Of a stretch of DNA of 64,000 bases, positions 26,302 to 34,885 are shown piece by piece. The DNA comes from Cytophagales bacterium (GTDB lineage Bacteria > Bacteroidota > Bacteroidia > Cytophagales > Flammeovirgaceae): contig JANWWC010000003.1 in the NCBI GenBank assembly GCA_025056215.1, positions 1-64,000 on the forward strand, in the 5' to 3' direction. Numbering within the stretch: position 1 is the first letter of the stretch; each line of letters begins with the position of its first letter. The position numbers were made by a program, and so were the translations under genes. A model generated the notes under the pieces. The model was not told the DNA's origin. It searched no databases and saw only the letters and a list, made by a program, of their open reading frames with translations.

Positions 26302-29103
26302 TTATTTGCCGAATTGGTCGTATGTAATAGAAATATAATAAAGAGCGCCTACCACTGGTCCGCCGTAGAGTTGTGTATACCGCTGATTGAACACGTTCAT
26401 TCCTCCTACTCGCAATATAGATTTCAAACTTTCTAAACGATAGCTCACTTGTGCATCAAACACATTCATAGAGGGCACAATACCTTCAGAAAAAGAAGAC
26501 TTCCATGCAAAAGCATCTGTCCATCTCCAGGTAATATTAAACCCTACATTTTTATAAAGGTTTCGATTTCCGAATGTTATATTTGCCTTATGCCGCGGAG
26601 TATTAAAACCTTGAATGAGTTCAGATTCAAGTTCATTAAAATCAATATCTGCATAAGTGTAATTTCCACCTACTACATATCCGCTTCTTAGGCTGTAAGT
26701 CATTCCAACAGAAGCCCCGTAAGCATTTACATCTTTATCAGCATTTTGATAGACAGCATAAACCTTTCGATTTCCACGCAAAATGCTTTGTCCGGCTCCT
26801 AAAGGATCTACAGAGGCATTAGCGGGTACTGCAACCATCACAAAAGGTGCAATGAAGTCGGTATAAATGCTGTAGAAAGCGCTGGCATCTAATAAAATTC
26901 GGTCTTGGTCAAAGAGTCCTTTATATCCTAGTTCAAACGTTTTGACACCTTCTGGTCTCAATTTTTCGAGAGAAGAAACAGGTTTTAATAGTCCGCGAGT
27001 GTTATTGATAGCTTGCAAAGCATCAGTTCCTTGAGCGATTTGTTGAGAGGCTGCTACTCCAAATTTTTGAACAGATTCAAGCGTATAAAGATTGCTTCCT
27101 GCTAACTGAGAGTTATAAATAGGTTCCAATCCTCCAAGGAGATGAACAAAACCTAAATTTAAGTTGATAAATTGCTCTTGTGTGGTAGGCATTCGGAATC
27201 CTGTTTGATAAGAAGCTCGAATATTGTGTTTTTCTTTGATAGTGTACACAGCCGCGATTCGCGGTGTAAGGCGTGCGCGGTCAATTTGTTCGCTTTTATC
27301 ATAGCGCATTGCGCCGGTAAGTTTCAAATTATTAGTAATTTTTCTTGAAATTTGAGTATACAGCCCATACTCGTACATGGTAATATCGTTGCCAGCAGAA
27401 TCTGGGAAGATGGTACCGTTCGAATTCAAATCAAAAAAGCGATAACTTCCTCCTATCATTATATCAGCGATTTTCGATGTATATTTTGAAAAGTCGTACA
27501 TTCCTTCCGTAGTATAAAGATTGGAAGAAACATTAAACCTTGAGCCTCCTGCTTGATTTTGTCGAAATCCGATATCGGTAGTAGTAACTTGTTCGAAAAG
27601 TTGCTCAAATTGTGAAGAACCCGGCAAAGGTCTTCCTCTATCAGCAAAAGCGCGGGCAGCGGTATGATTAGCACCTTGTACTCCAGGTACTAAACCGTTA
27701 TAGGCTGCTATATACTCCTGGAGCCAGACTGTATTCGATTTCCATCGCTCTTCTATCAGTTGAGCTGTTTGCCCCATATCATAGGTATCGCCAGAATTTT
27801 CTAGCGTTGCCCATTGTCGAAGAAAAAAGTTTGCTCCCTTTAATTCTAACCGATGTTGTTGTAAAGTAAAGTTTTTGAGTTGATAGCGTTGTAACCCTGT
27901 ATAAACAGTATTTCCTGCTCCCAGCCTATACCCGTAGCTTGCTTCAACATTCTCCGAAAGGCGATAGTGTGCCGAACCAAAGATACGGAAGTTATTAATT
28001 CGATAATCTGCTAAATCTCTTTCAGCGTAACCTGTTCTAGTAATATCGCGTCCGCCAATAACTCCCAACGAAATTTCATCGCCGTAGATATTAAGATAAT
28101 CGACTACAGGTCTGTTTTCATTTCTGAATAGCGTAGTTTGATTAGCTTGCCAATCCTGTCCGCTCTGATAAGAGCCTCCCACTTTAAAAGCAAATTTAGA
28201 ACCTATTAATTTCGCATAACGAATAGCATACTCTTGAAAGAGAGCAGGATTTCTGTCGCGTCTGTCTAAATGGTTTACACCCATTTTAGCCTGTGCACTC
28301 AATCCCTGATATAGAAAAGGGCTTTTAGTAGTGGTATTCAGAACACCATTAATCGCCTGCGAACCATATAATGCAGAGGCAGCGCCTGGAATAAGCTCCA
28401 CGCTTTCTACATCAAGGTCGTTTGGTCCTGAAATATTTCCCAGTGTTAAGTTCAAAGAGGGAGCCATTTGATCGACACCGTCCACCAAGGTAACAAAACG
28501 AACATTGTTTACTTGATTAAACCCACGAGTGTTGATGCTCCTATAAGTAAGGCTAGAGGTAGCAAAATCGATGCCGCGAAGATTTTGCAAACCGTCGTAG
28601 AATGAGATAGCAGGATTTTGTTTTACGGAAACGATATCCACCTTTTCAACAGAAACAGGCGATTTCATAATATTCTCTTCGACGCGAGAAGCTGATACTA
28701 CTACCTCTTGTCCTAAGATTTCTTGTTCTTCTAATCGGATATCTACCACTTGATCTTTCGAGGTGATTTCAACTTCTTGAGCTAAAAAGCCGACTCCAGA
28801 AATTACAAGAGTAAAAGGAGGTTGCAAAGAAGTTTTGAGCGTAAACTTCCCGTCAGGGTCTGTAGTAGTTCCTATCATTTTTCCTTTGACAAGAACGTTC
28901 ATTCCTACAAGAGGAGAATTGTTGTTTTTTTCGGCTACTGTTCCTACGATAGTGGTGACTTCCTGTGCAAAACTTTTTTCGTAGGCGATGAGTGCGCAGC
29001 TCACAATTATACCTTTTAAAGCTCTTGCGCAATACAATCTGACAAATTCTATGCAGTTAGACATTGATAGTTGCAGTTTGAAGATTGATACAATTCTTGT
29101 CAT
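26302..29103 (-). CDS. TonB-dependent outer-membrane receptor with N-terminal carboxypeptidase-D-regulatory-like domain
   Basis: The 933-residue receptor starts at ATG 29103, or at ATG 29064, which gives a tidier signal peptide ending SFAQ. Next comes the CarboxypepD_reg-like domain (VGTVAEKNNNSPLVGMNVLV, then TDPDGKFTLKT) and the plug domain (VVVSASRVEENIMKSPVSVE, VELIPGAASALYGSQAINGV). The rest is a 22-strand-type barrel ending in LYYISITYDQFGK. Such receptors import large ligands with energy from TonB-ExbBD. No SusD gene is present; the following gene is a GDSL lipoprotein, which may occupy that partner position. The ligand cannot be predicted. Confidence 0.93.
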   Translation of the reverse strand: MTRIVSIFKLQLSMSNCIEFVRLYCARALKGIIVSCALIAYEKSFAQEVTTIVGTVAEKNNNSPLVGMNVLVKGKMIGTTTDPDGKFTLKTSLQPPFTLVISGVGFLAQEVEITSKDQVVDIRLEEQEILGQEVVVSASRVEENIMKSPVSVEKVDIVSVKQNPAISFYDGLQNLRGIDFATSSLTYRSINTRGFNQVNNVRFVTLVDGVDQMAPSLNLTLGNISGPNDLDVESVELIPGAASALYGSQAINGVLNTTTKSPFLYQGLSAQAKMGVNHLDRRDRNPALFQEYAIRYAKLIGSKFAFKVGGSYQSGQDWQANQTTLFRNENRPVVDYLNIYGDEISLGVIGGRDITRTGYAERDLADYRINNFRIFGSAHYRLSENVEASYGYRLGAGNTVYTGLQRYQLKNFTLQQHRLELKGANFFLRQWATLENSGDTYDMGQTAQLIEERWKSNTVWLQEYIAAYNGLVPGVQGANHTAARAFADRGRPLPGSSQFEQLFEQVTTTDIGFRQNQAGGSRFNVSSNLYTTEGMYDFSKYTSKIADIMIGGSYRFFDLNSNGTIFPDSAGNDITMYEYGLYTQISRKITNNLKLTGAMRYDKSEQIDRARLTPRIAAVYTIKEKHNIRASYQTGFRMPTTQEQFINLNLGFVHLLGGLEPIYNSQLAGSNLYTLESVQKFGVAASQQIAQGTDALQAINNTRGLLKPVSSLEKLRPEGVKTFELGYKGLFDQDRILLDASAFYSIYTDFIAPFVMVAVPANASVDPLGAGQSILRGNRKVYAVYQNADKDVNAYGASVGMTYSLRSGYVVGGNYTYADIDFNELESELIQGFNTPRHKANITFGNRNLYKNVGFNITWRWTDAFAWKSSFSEGIVPSMNVFDAQVSYRLESLKSILRVGGMNVFNQRYTQLYGGPVVGALYYISITYDQFGK

Positions 29104-29181
29104 TTTCTTGTTGAAGCCATAAATTTTTATAATTACAGAGAAATCTAAAAAAATTGTGGATTTTTTTAATATTATTTTAAC

Positions 29182-29454
29182 TTATAGTAACCACTTCCAT
29201 AGTAAAAACATCATGAGAGCTACAAACAAAATTCTAATCCACACCACAGTATTTTCTTGATGCTTACGGCGCTGAAAAGCAAATCCTATTCTTTTTTTGA
29301 TAAGTTCTTTAGAGAAAGAATCGTCTTTTTCTCTAAGAGCTTTTGCGATGCTTTCTTGTCTATTTCGAAGGTCTTCTTTTGCTTCGTCATAAAAGCGAGG
29401 TTGGTATTGGAAGATGCGGTGCTGAGGCAACGGAACAAGAAATCTGAAACGCAT
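29182..29454 (-). CDS. Small conserved Bacteroidota membrane protein
   Basis: The 90-residue protein starts at ATG 29454. It has a Gln/Tyr/Arg-rich N-terminus (QHRIFQYQPRFYDEAKEDLR), a charged helical middle and a single C-terminal transmembrane helix (WIRILFVALMMFLLWKWLL). Small proteins with this HxxFxYxPRxY pattern recur across Bacteroidota as tail-anchored hypotheticals; I know of no demonstrated function. It lies 61 bases after the metal exporter gene in the same direction. Confidence 0.75.
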   Translation of the reverse strand: MRFRFLVPLPQHRIFQYQPRFYDEAKEDLRNRQESIAKALREKDDSFSKELIKKRIGFAFQRRKHQENTVVWIRILFVALMMFLLWKWLL

Positions 29455-29515
29455 AAAATCTCTCTTTAATCGTTTTTGACAAACATATAAGAAAATCTAA
29501 AAAAATGAAAATTTT

Positions 29516-30187
29516 TTATGAGCTCTTACTGAAGTCGATAAGTTCTAATGCTGTTTTCTGTACAAGCCCCACAGCCCAAATTCCAATTATAATAGCACTA
29601 ACAATTCCACTACAAGCATCTAGAATAGCAGATTTATAAAATATTCCGATACTCAGTGCGAAGATGGCGAATACGCTCGTCAAGCAATCTGCAAGAACGT
29701 GCAAATAAGCCGCTTTGAGATTGTGATCGTGTTTATGATGAGATGCCTTTAAAAGTAGCACGCTCACTCCATTGACAAAAAGCCCTAAAACCGCTACTAT
29801 TAGGGCTTCGTGAAAGGCTACTTCTTTAGGTTTAACAATATTTTCAATCGACTCTACTGCTATTAGCAAAGCTACAACTAACAAAAAAACAGCACTGGTA
29901 AAACCTGATAAGGCTAAGGTTTTGTTCTGATTGAGGTGATAGTGTCGAGATTTTTCTATTTTACGAATAAAAATATAAGCTGCCCATGTCAACCCTAACG
30001 TAAAGACATGAGAAGCCATATGCCAACCATCTGCCAACAAGGCCATAGAATGAGTATACCAACCTACTATTATTTCAAGAAGCATCGTAGTTCCTGATAG
30101 AAAAACCACTGATCGCATTCTTTTCTCACTCCTTTGTAAGTATTTTTCAGAAAAACTCAAGTGAGAATGCGTGTAAAAGTCGTGCAT
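29516..30187 (-). CDS. Cation diffusion facilitator, DmeF-like, lacking the cytoplasmic C-terminal domain
   Basis: The 223-residue product from ATG 30187 begins with a His-containing leader (MHDFYTHSHLSFSEKY). The DmeF-type metal site in helix 2 reads SMALLADGWHMASH and that in helix 5 reads HVLADCLTSVFAIFAL. A short His loop HHKHDH lies between them. Six transmembrane helices can be counted. The family exports Co, Ni, Zn or similar divalent cations by proton antiport. The protein stops just after helix 6 (TALELIDFSKSS), where relatives of about 300 residues continue into a ferredoxin-like dimerisation domain. I found no continuation in other frames downstream, so the short form may be natural. 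Confidence 0.87.
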   Translation of the reverse strand: MHDFYTHSHLSFSEKYLQRSEKRMRSVVFLSGTTMLLEIIVGWYTHSMALLADGWHMASHVFTLGLTWAAYIFIRKIEKSRHYHLNQNKTLALSGFTSAVFLLVVALLIAVESIENIVKPKEVAFHEALIVAVLGLFVNGVSVLLLKASHHKHDHNLKAAYLHVLADCLTSVFAIFALSIGIFYKSAILDACSGIVSAIIIGIWAVGLVQKTALELIDFSKSS

Positions 30188-30321
30188 AAAAGCTTATTTT
30201 TATTGCTACAAAGCAAGCTAATTTTTCAAAAAAAAATTAAGTAGTTGCTCTAACAAATTTTCTGAATTTCATTACCTGTGTTGTGTGGTTTTGTTTTTAA
30301 AATTGCGCAATCATCAGATTT

Positions 30322-31434
30322 ATGCACAAAACATTAAAAAACAAAAGGTATGAACACCTCTTAAGCAGCGCAATTGTTGTGTTGCTTTTCTACGCTTTTT
30401 TAGTTTCCATAGAATTGATTAGCCATGCTTGTAAAACATTAGATACTCTTTATTTATCCCAAATCATTGAAGCTACCTCTAATCCTTTTATTACGTTATT
30501 TATTGGAATCTTAGCAACAGCCGTCCTACAAAGCAGTTCTATTACCACTTCACTAGCAGTTGCTTTGGTTGCGTCTGAAGTTATTTCTATCCAACAAGCA
30601 CTTCCTTTTGTAATGGGAGCCAACATAGGTACGACCGTCACTTGCGCATTCGTAGCTCTTACCCACATCACGACGCGCTCTGAGTATCGAAAGGCTGTTG
30701 CTGCTTCTACCACACACGGATTGTTTAACATGCTGACTGCAGCGGTTGTTTTTCCTTTAAATTATTTTACTCGTTTTCTGGAACGACTTTCAAGTTTTTT
30801 TGCTTCAGTGCTTTTTCCTTCTTCATTTCAAGACTTTTCGGAATGGAACATTACTTTTAAACTAGTTCGCCCTGTAGCCTATTGGATAGTAAAAAAGTTT
30901 GAAATTAATCGCTTAGGGGAATTTATCATTGGTATCTTTTTGTTAATAATAATACTGCGGGCACTTACATTTATACTCAAAAACTTTCTTTTCGAAAATC
31001 AATTAAAAACTATTGATAAATATTTGTTTGGCAATAAGTTAAAATCTCTGCTTTCTGGGTTACTCATCACAGCTTCTCTTCAATCAAGTTCGGTCACTAC
31101 TTCTTTTTTAGTGCCGATGGTAGCTACTCAAAAAGTATCGCTGTACAACGGATTTGCTTTTATTATTGGATGCAATATCGGAACTACGCTTACAGCATTA
31201 TTGGCTGCTGTGTCGAAGTCAGATGCAGCAGTGAGTTTGGCAGTTGCGCATTTGCTTTTTAACCTTATTGGAATGTTGATTTTTTTTCCTATTAAGATTT
31301 TTTATGATATCCCCATCTATTTAGCTAATCGGATAGGAGTTCTTACTCATAAATGGCGCATCACAGGATTCTTATACCTATTATTAGTATATTTTATCAT
31401 TCCTTTTTTGCTCATTTTGCTTTCTAAAATTTAA
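30322..31434 (+). CDS. Na/Pi cotransporter-family membrane protein
   Basis: The 370-residue protein from ATG 30322 carries the two inverted Na_Pi_cotrans repeats. Repeat one has ATAVLQSSSITTSLAVALVA and GANIGTTVTCAF; repeat two has LITASLQSSSVTTSFLVPMV and GCNIGTTLTALLA. QSSS and GxNIGTT are the substrate- and sodium-binding signatures of this family. About eight membrane helices are visible. Unlike many bacterial NptA/YjbB relatives it lacks a C-terminal PhoU-like domain. It probably moves phosphate with sodium, but transport is unproven for many members. It is single and ends in a bidirectional terminator at 31437-31462. Confidence 0.9.
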   Translation: MHKTLKNKRYEHLLSSAIVVLLFYAFLVSIELISHACKTLDTLYLSQIIEATSNPFITLFIGILATAVLQSSSITTSLAVALVASEVISIQQALPFVMGANIGTTVTCAFVALTHITTRSEYRKAVAASTTHGLFNMLTAAVVFPLNYFTRFLERLSSFFASVLFPSSFQDFSEWNITFKLVRPVAYWIVKKFEINRLGEFIIGIFLLIIILRALTFILKNFLFENQLKTIDKYLFGNKLKSLLSGLLITASLQSSSVTTSFLVPMVATQKVSLYNGFAFIIGCNIGTTLTALLAAVSKSDAAVSLAVAHLLFNLIGMLIFFPIKIFYDIPIYLANRIGVLTHKWRITGFLYLLLVYFIIPFLLILLSKI

Positions 31435-31436
31435 AA

Positions 31437-31462
31437 AAACCTATGAGCTTCCTCATAGGTTT
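31437..31462 (+). terminator. Bidirectional terminator between the Na/Pi transporter and aconitase genes
   Basis: The arms aaacctatgag and ctcataggttt are perfect complements over 11 bases with a 4-base loop (cttc). A-tract and T-tract flanks allow it to serve both convergent genes. Confidence 0.88.
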
Positions 31463-31485
31463 ATCAGACGAGTGAAACAAAACTC

Positions 31486-33753
31486 TTACGCCTTTTGGCC
31501 GGCTCTTATCAGATTCAAGGCTGAACCTGCTTTAAACCATTCAATTTGGCTTTCGTTGTAACTGTGATTTGCTAAAATTTCTTCTTTTGTACCGTCAGCA
31601 TGATGCAACACGAGGGTGAGAGGTTTGTTGGGCGCAAAAGAAGTTAATCCTATTACATCGATTGTATCGTCTTCTTGAATTTTGTCGTAATCAGCAGGAT
31701 TAGCAAAAGTAAGAGCTAGCATGCCTTGTTTTTTGAGATTTGTTTCGTGAATTCTAGCAAATGACTTCGCAAGCACTACGCGAACCCCTAAGAAACGAGG
31801 CTCCATAGCAGCATGTTCGCGACTCGAACCTTCTCCATAGTTAGAGTCTCCTACAACAACCGTTCCGATCCCTGCAGCCTTGTAGGCGCGTTGAGTGGCA
31901 GGAACTTCTCCATATTGTCCTGTGAGTTGGTTTTTTACCCAATTGGTTTTATCGTTGAAATAATTTGTAGCTCCGATAAGCAAATTGTTGGAAATATTAT
32001 CTAAGTGTCCGCGATATTTTAACCAAGGTCCTGCCATTGAAATATGATCGGTAGTGCATTTTCCTTTTACTTTGATAAGGAGTTTCAATCCTTTTAGGTC
32101 AGTTCCTTCCCAAGCAGGGAAAGGTTCGAGTAATTGCAAACGTTCAGACGTAGGAGAAACAATTACTTCTACTTTGCTTCCATCAGCAGCAGGTGGCACA
32201 TAGCCTGTATCTTCTACTGCAAATCCTTTAGGAGGGAGTTCAATTCCCTGAGGTTCGTCTAGTTTGACTTCTTCTCCTTCTTCGTTCAAAAGGGTATCGG
32301 TTAGAGGATTGAAAGTCATTTTTCCTGCAATTGCCAAAGCTGTTACGATTTCAGGAGATGCTACAAAAGCATGCGTATTAGGGTTACCATCAGCTCTTGA
32401 TCTAAAATTTCGATTGAAAGAGGTAATGATAGCATTTTTTTCACCTTTTTCGGCGCCGTGTCGTGCCCACTGCCCAATGCAAGGTCCGCAAGCATTTGCT
32501 AATACTACTCCTCCAATTTCAGCAAAAGTAGATAGAATTCCATCGCGCTCTGCTGTATAGCGTATCTGCTCAGAGCCCGGCGTAATCGTAAATTCCGATT
32601 TGACTTTAAGCTTTTTGGATTTGGCTTGAGCAGCTACTGAAGCGGCACGCGTCATATCTTCGTAAGATGAATTTGTACAAGAACCGATAAGTCCTACCGA
32701 GAGAGTTTCAGGCCAGTTATTTTCTTTAATGGCTTTAGCTAATTCTGAAATAGACCAAGCGCGGTCAGGAGAGAAAGGACCATTTACATGCGGTTCAAGT
32801 TTGCTTAAATCAATTTCAATAATTTGATCGTAATATTTTTCTGGGTTTGCGTATACTTCTGGATCTGGCCGTAAATGTTCTTTATGCTTATCTGCTAAAG
32901 CAGCTACATCGGCGCGCCCTGTAGCCTCCAAATAAGCCTTCATTTTGTTGTCATAAGCAAAAATAGAAGTTGTAGCGCCAACTTCTGCCCCCATATTGCA
33001 GATAGTTCCTTTTCCAGTGCAACTGATTGAATCTGCTCCTTCCCCAAAATACTCTATAATGTAACCTGTACCTCCTTCAACAGTCAAAATTCCTGCTACT
33101 TTTAGGATAACATCTTTAGGAGCCGTCCATCCAGAAAGTCTTCCTTTGAGGTGCACCCCAATTAGCTTGGGAAATTTTAATTCCCAAGGCATTCCTGCCA
33201 TCACATCGACCGCATCAGCGCCTCCTACCCCGATAGCGATCATGCCTAATCCGCCTGCATTAGGAGTATGAGAATCTGTTCCAATCATCATGCCGCCCGG
33301 AAAAGCGTAGTTTTCTAATACCACCTGGTGAATAATGCCAGCACCCGGTTTCCAAAATCCGATTCCATATTTGTTAGAAACGGACGCTAAGAAATCGTAT
33401 ACCTCCTGATTAGTTTTGATAGCAGCTTGAAGATCTTCTTTTGCACCAGATTTTGCTACGATAAGGTGATCGCAATGAACAGTAGAAGGAACAGCTACTT
33501 TCGATTTGCCGGCTGTCATAAATTGTAAAAGCGCCATTTGGGCAGTCGCGTCTTGCATCGCCACACGATCAGGCGCAAAATCGACGTACGATTTTCCGCG
33601 TTCATAGGCTTGGGTAGGAGTTCCTTCAAAAAGGTGGGCGTACAATATTTTTTCAGAAAGTGTCAAAGGTCTTCCTACTACTTTTCGCGCTGCGGCAACA
33701 CGCTCTCCCATGCGTGCATATACCGACTGGATCATTTCAAAATCAAATACCAT
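31486..33753 (-). CDS. Aconitate hydratase (mitochondrial-type)
   Basis: From ATG 33753 (TTG 33759 rejected) the enzyme has 755 residues, the length of mitochondrial-type aconitase rather than AcnA (about 890) or AcnB (about 865). The three iron-sulfur cysteines are in [11 protein letters not shown] and [10 protein letters not shown]. Substrate-binding blocks include [19 protein letters not shown], the Arg block [20 protein letters not shown] and the swivelling-domain [19 protein letters not shown]. It isomerises citrate to isocitrate in the TCA cycle. The gene is monocistronic with a strong terminator behind it. Confidence 0.95.
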   Translation of the reverse strand: MVFDFEMIQSVYARMGERVAAARKVVGRPLTLSEKILYAHLFEGTPTQAYERGKSYVDFAPDRVAMQDATAQMALLQFMTAGKSKVAVPSTVHCDHLIVAKSGAKEDLQAAIKTNQEVYDFLASVSNKYGIGFWKPGAGIIHQVVLENYAFPGGMMIGTDSHTPNAGGLGMIAIGVGGADAVDVMAGMPWELKFPKLIGVHLKGRLSGWTAPKDVILKVAGILTVEGGTGYIIEYFGEGADSISCTGKGTICNMGAEVGATTSIFAYDNKMKAYLEATGRADVAALADKHKEHLRPDPEVYANPEKYYDQIIEIDLSKLEPHVNGPFSPDRAWSISELAKAIKENNWPETLSVGLIGSCTNSSYEDMTRAASVAAQAKSKKLKVKSEFTITPGSEQIRYTAERDGILSTFAEIGGVVLANACGPCIGQWARHGAEKGEKNAIITSFNRNFRSRADGNPNTHAFVASPEIVTALAIAGKMTFNPLTDTLLNEEGEEVKLDEPQGIELPPKGFAVEDTGYVPPAADGSKVEVIVSPTSERLQLLEPFPAWEGTDLKGLKLLIKVKGKCTTDHISMAGPWLKYRGHLDNISNNLLIGATNYFNDKTNWVKNQLTGQYGEVPATQRAYKAAGIGTVVVGDSNYGEGSSREHAAMEPRFLGVRVVLAKSFARIHETNLKKQGMLALTFANPADYDKIQEDDTIDVIGLTSFAPNKPLTLVLHHADGTKEEILANHSYNESQIEWFKAGSALNLIRAGQKA

Positions 33754-33866
33754 ATGCAACTTATGTCAATTGTGTGTTTAACTAAATTATCGTAAAAGTC
33801 TGATTTTAGAAGCAATATTCAAAGGCTATCGAACAAATTCTATTTTAGTTTTTTAACTTGTTAAGG

Positions 33867-34715
33867 TTACTTGCTCTTAAAAATGCGGTCGAAGGTTTTT
33901 CCAGCAATGCTCATGATAGTATTAAAAAGAGCACTCCAAGAACGCGTAGAAGTAGCTACGGCGTCATTATGAATATTTAAAATAATACTTTGTAGGTACT
34001 GATTCATTTCTAACAAAGGAGTAGCAATATAAGAAGTAATATCCCCATCAATTTGGATGACGGTTTGTAGTAAAACTTGCTGAGTGCCAATTTCCCACAC
34101 TTTTCGAATTAAAGTAATTTCTTCGGGAGAAAGTTCCATATCTTCTACTCTATTGATATCAGAAAGAGAAAGGTCGTTATTCCAGCCCTTAGAAAACAAC
34201 TGAGAAGCATATTTGTTTTGAATCATTCCTGCCACTACTCTTTCAGTAGAAAAGCCATCTTCGTTGTTTTCGATTTGCTTCTGGTAGAAAGCCCTTCTTT
34301 TTTTAAACATCCCTATGATTCCAGAACTATTAGCAGCAAAGCGCTCTACGAGTTTGCGAATACTGCGAAGTTCTTGTATATGTTCTTGTCTTGAAAGTTG
34401 CGGTAGGCGTTCATCAATTTTTTCTAAAATAAACTGACACGTATGCAAAATTTCTACGAAAGAGAATTCTCCGCCATACCACCATTGCAGTTTAAGAGGG
34501 TCTTTGAGTCGAAATTTAGCTTTTTCTTCATAGCTTCCATCTGCATAACAAATAAACCCAAGCTCAGCAAGCTTGTTGCGGTAGCTGTCTGCGATATCGA
34601 GTAAAGCCTTTCTGCGCGATGAGGGCATTTTTTCATTAGTAGTATTTTCTACCAAAATGGTACTTACTTCTAATTGCAATAAATCGCCTGCTAAAGTTTT
34701 AAAATAGTTACTCAT
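33867..34715 (-). CDS. Conserved hypothetical protein, helical, function unknown
   Basis: From ATG 34715 the product has 282 residues. A TTG start at 34766 would lie inside a promoter-like element and is rejected. No signal peptide or transmembrane segment is visible. The sequence is mostly helical and charged (NEKMPSSRRKALLDIADSYR, RSIRKLVERFAANSSG, LSPEEITLIRKVWEIG), with a Trp-rich spot (KLQWWYGGEF) near residue 75 and a C-terminal helix ending GKTFDRIFKSK. I do not recognise the family. It is transcribed alone, divergent from the giant anchor/nucleotidase gene, 170 bases apart. Confidence 0.7.
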   Translation of the reverse strand: MSNYFKTLAGDLLQLEVSTILVENTTNEKMPSSRRKALLDIADSYRNKLAELGFICYADGSYEEKAKFRLKDPLKLQWWYGGEFSFVEILHTCQFILEKIDERLPQLSRQEHIQELRSIRKLVERFAANSSGIIGMFKKRRAFYQKQIENNEDGFSTERVVAGMIQNKYASQLFSKGWNNDLSLSDINRVEDMELSPEEITLIRKVWEIGTQQVLLQTVIQIDGDITSYIATPLLEMNQYLQSIILNIHNDAVATSTRSWSALFNTIMSIAGKTFDRIFKSK

Positions 34716-34763
34716 CGATCCCGTTGTTTCATTACGAAAATAGAAGTTTATTTTTATGATTTC

Positions 34764-34771
34764 CAAAACTA
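34764..34771 (-). promoter_or_regulatory. -7 promoter element TAGTTTTG for the hypothetical protein gene at 33867-34715
   Basis: The plus-strand bases caaaacta give TAGTTTTG on the minus strand, an exact TAnnTTTG match, 48 bases ahead of ATG 34715. No TTTG partner at ordinary spacing is seen. Confidence 0.4.
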
Positions 34772-34843
34772 TTTTGTGGTAAGTAAATTACGATGACTTG
34801 CAAAATTCATATTGACTTAATATACAAGTTTTTAAAATTTGCA

Positions 34844-34851
34844 TATATTTG
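34844..34851 (+). promoter_or_regulatory. -7 promoter element TATATTTG for the 1860-residue surface protein gene
   Basis: An exact TAnnTTTG match 34 bases before ATG 34886. It lies downstream of the longest possible start (34793), which is why the start at 34886 was chosen. Confidence 0.5.
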
Positions 34852-34885
34852 TTCATGCTTCTTGTTCTTTTATCCACTTTTAAAA

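Noticed and set aside
29455-29515. A frameshifted C-terminal domain of the DmeF-like exporter
   Set aside because: The 61-base gap holds no metal-exporter-like sequence in any frame before the next gene, so a simple frameshift does not explain the short protein.
34793-34885. N-terminal extension of the giant nucleotidase protein
   Set aside because: A TATATTTG promoter element at 34844-34851 lies inside the extension, and the signal peptide begins cleanly at the ATG at 34886/34895.
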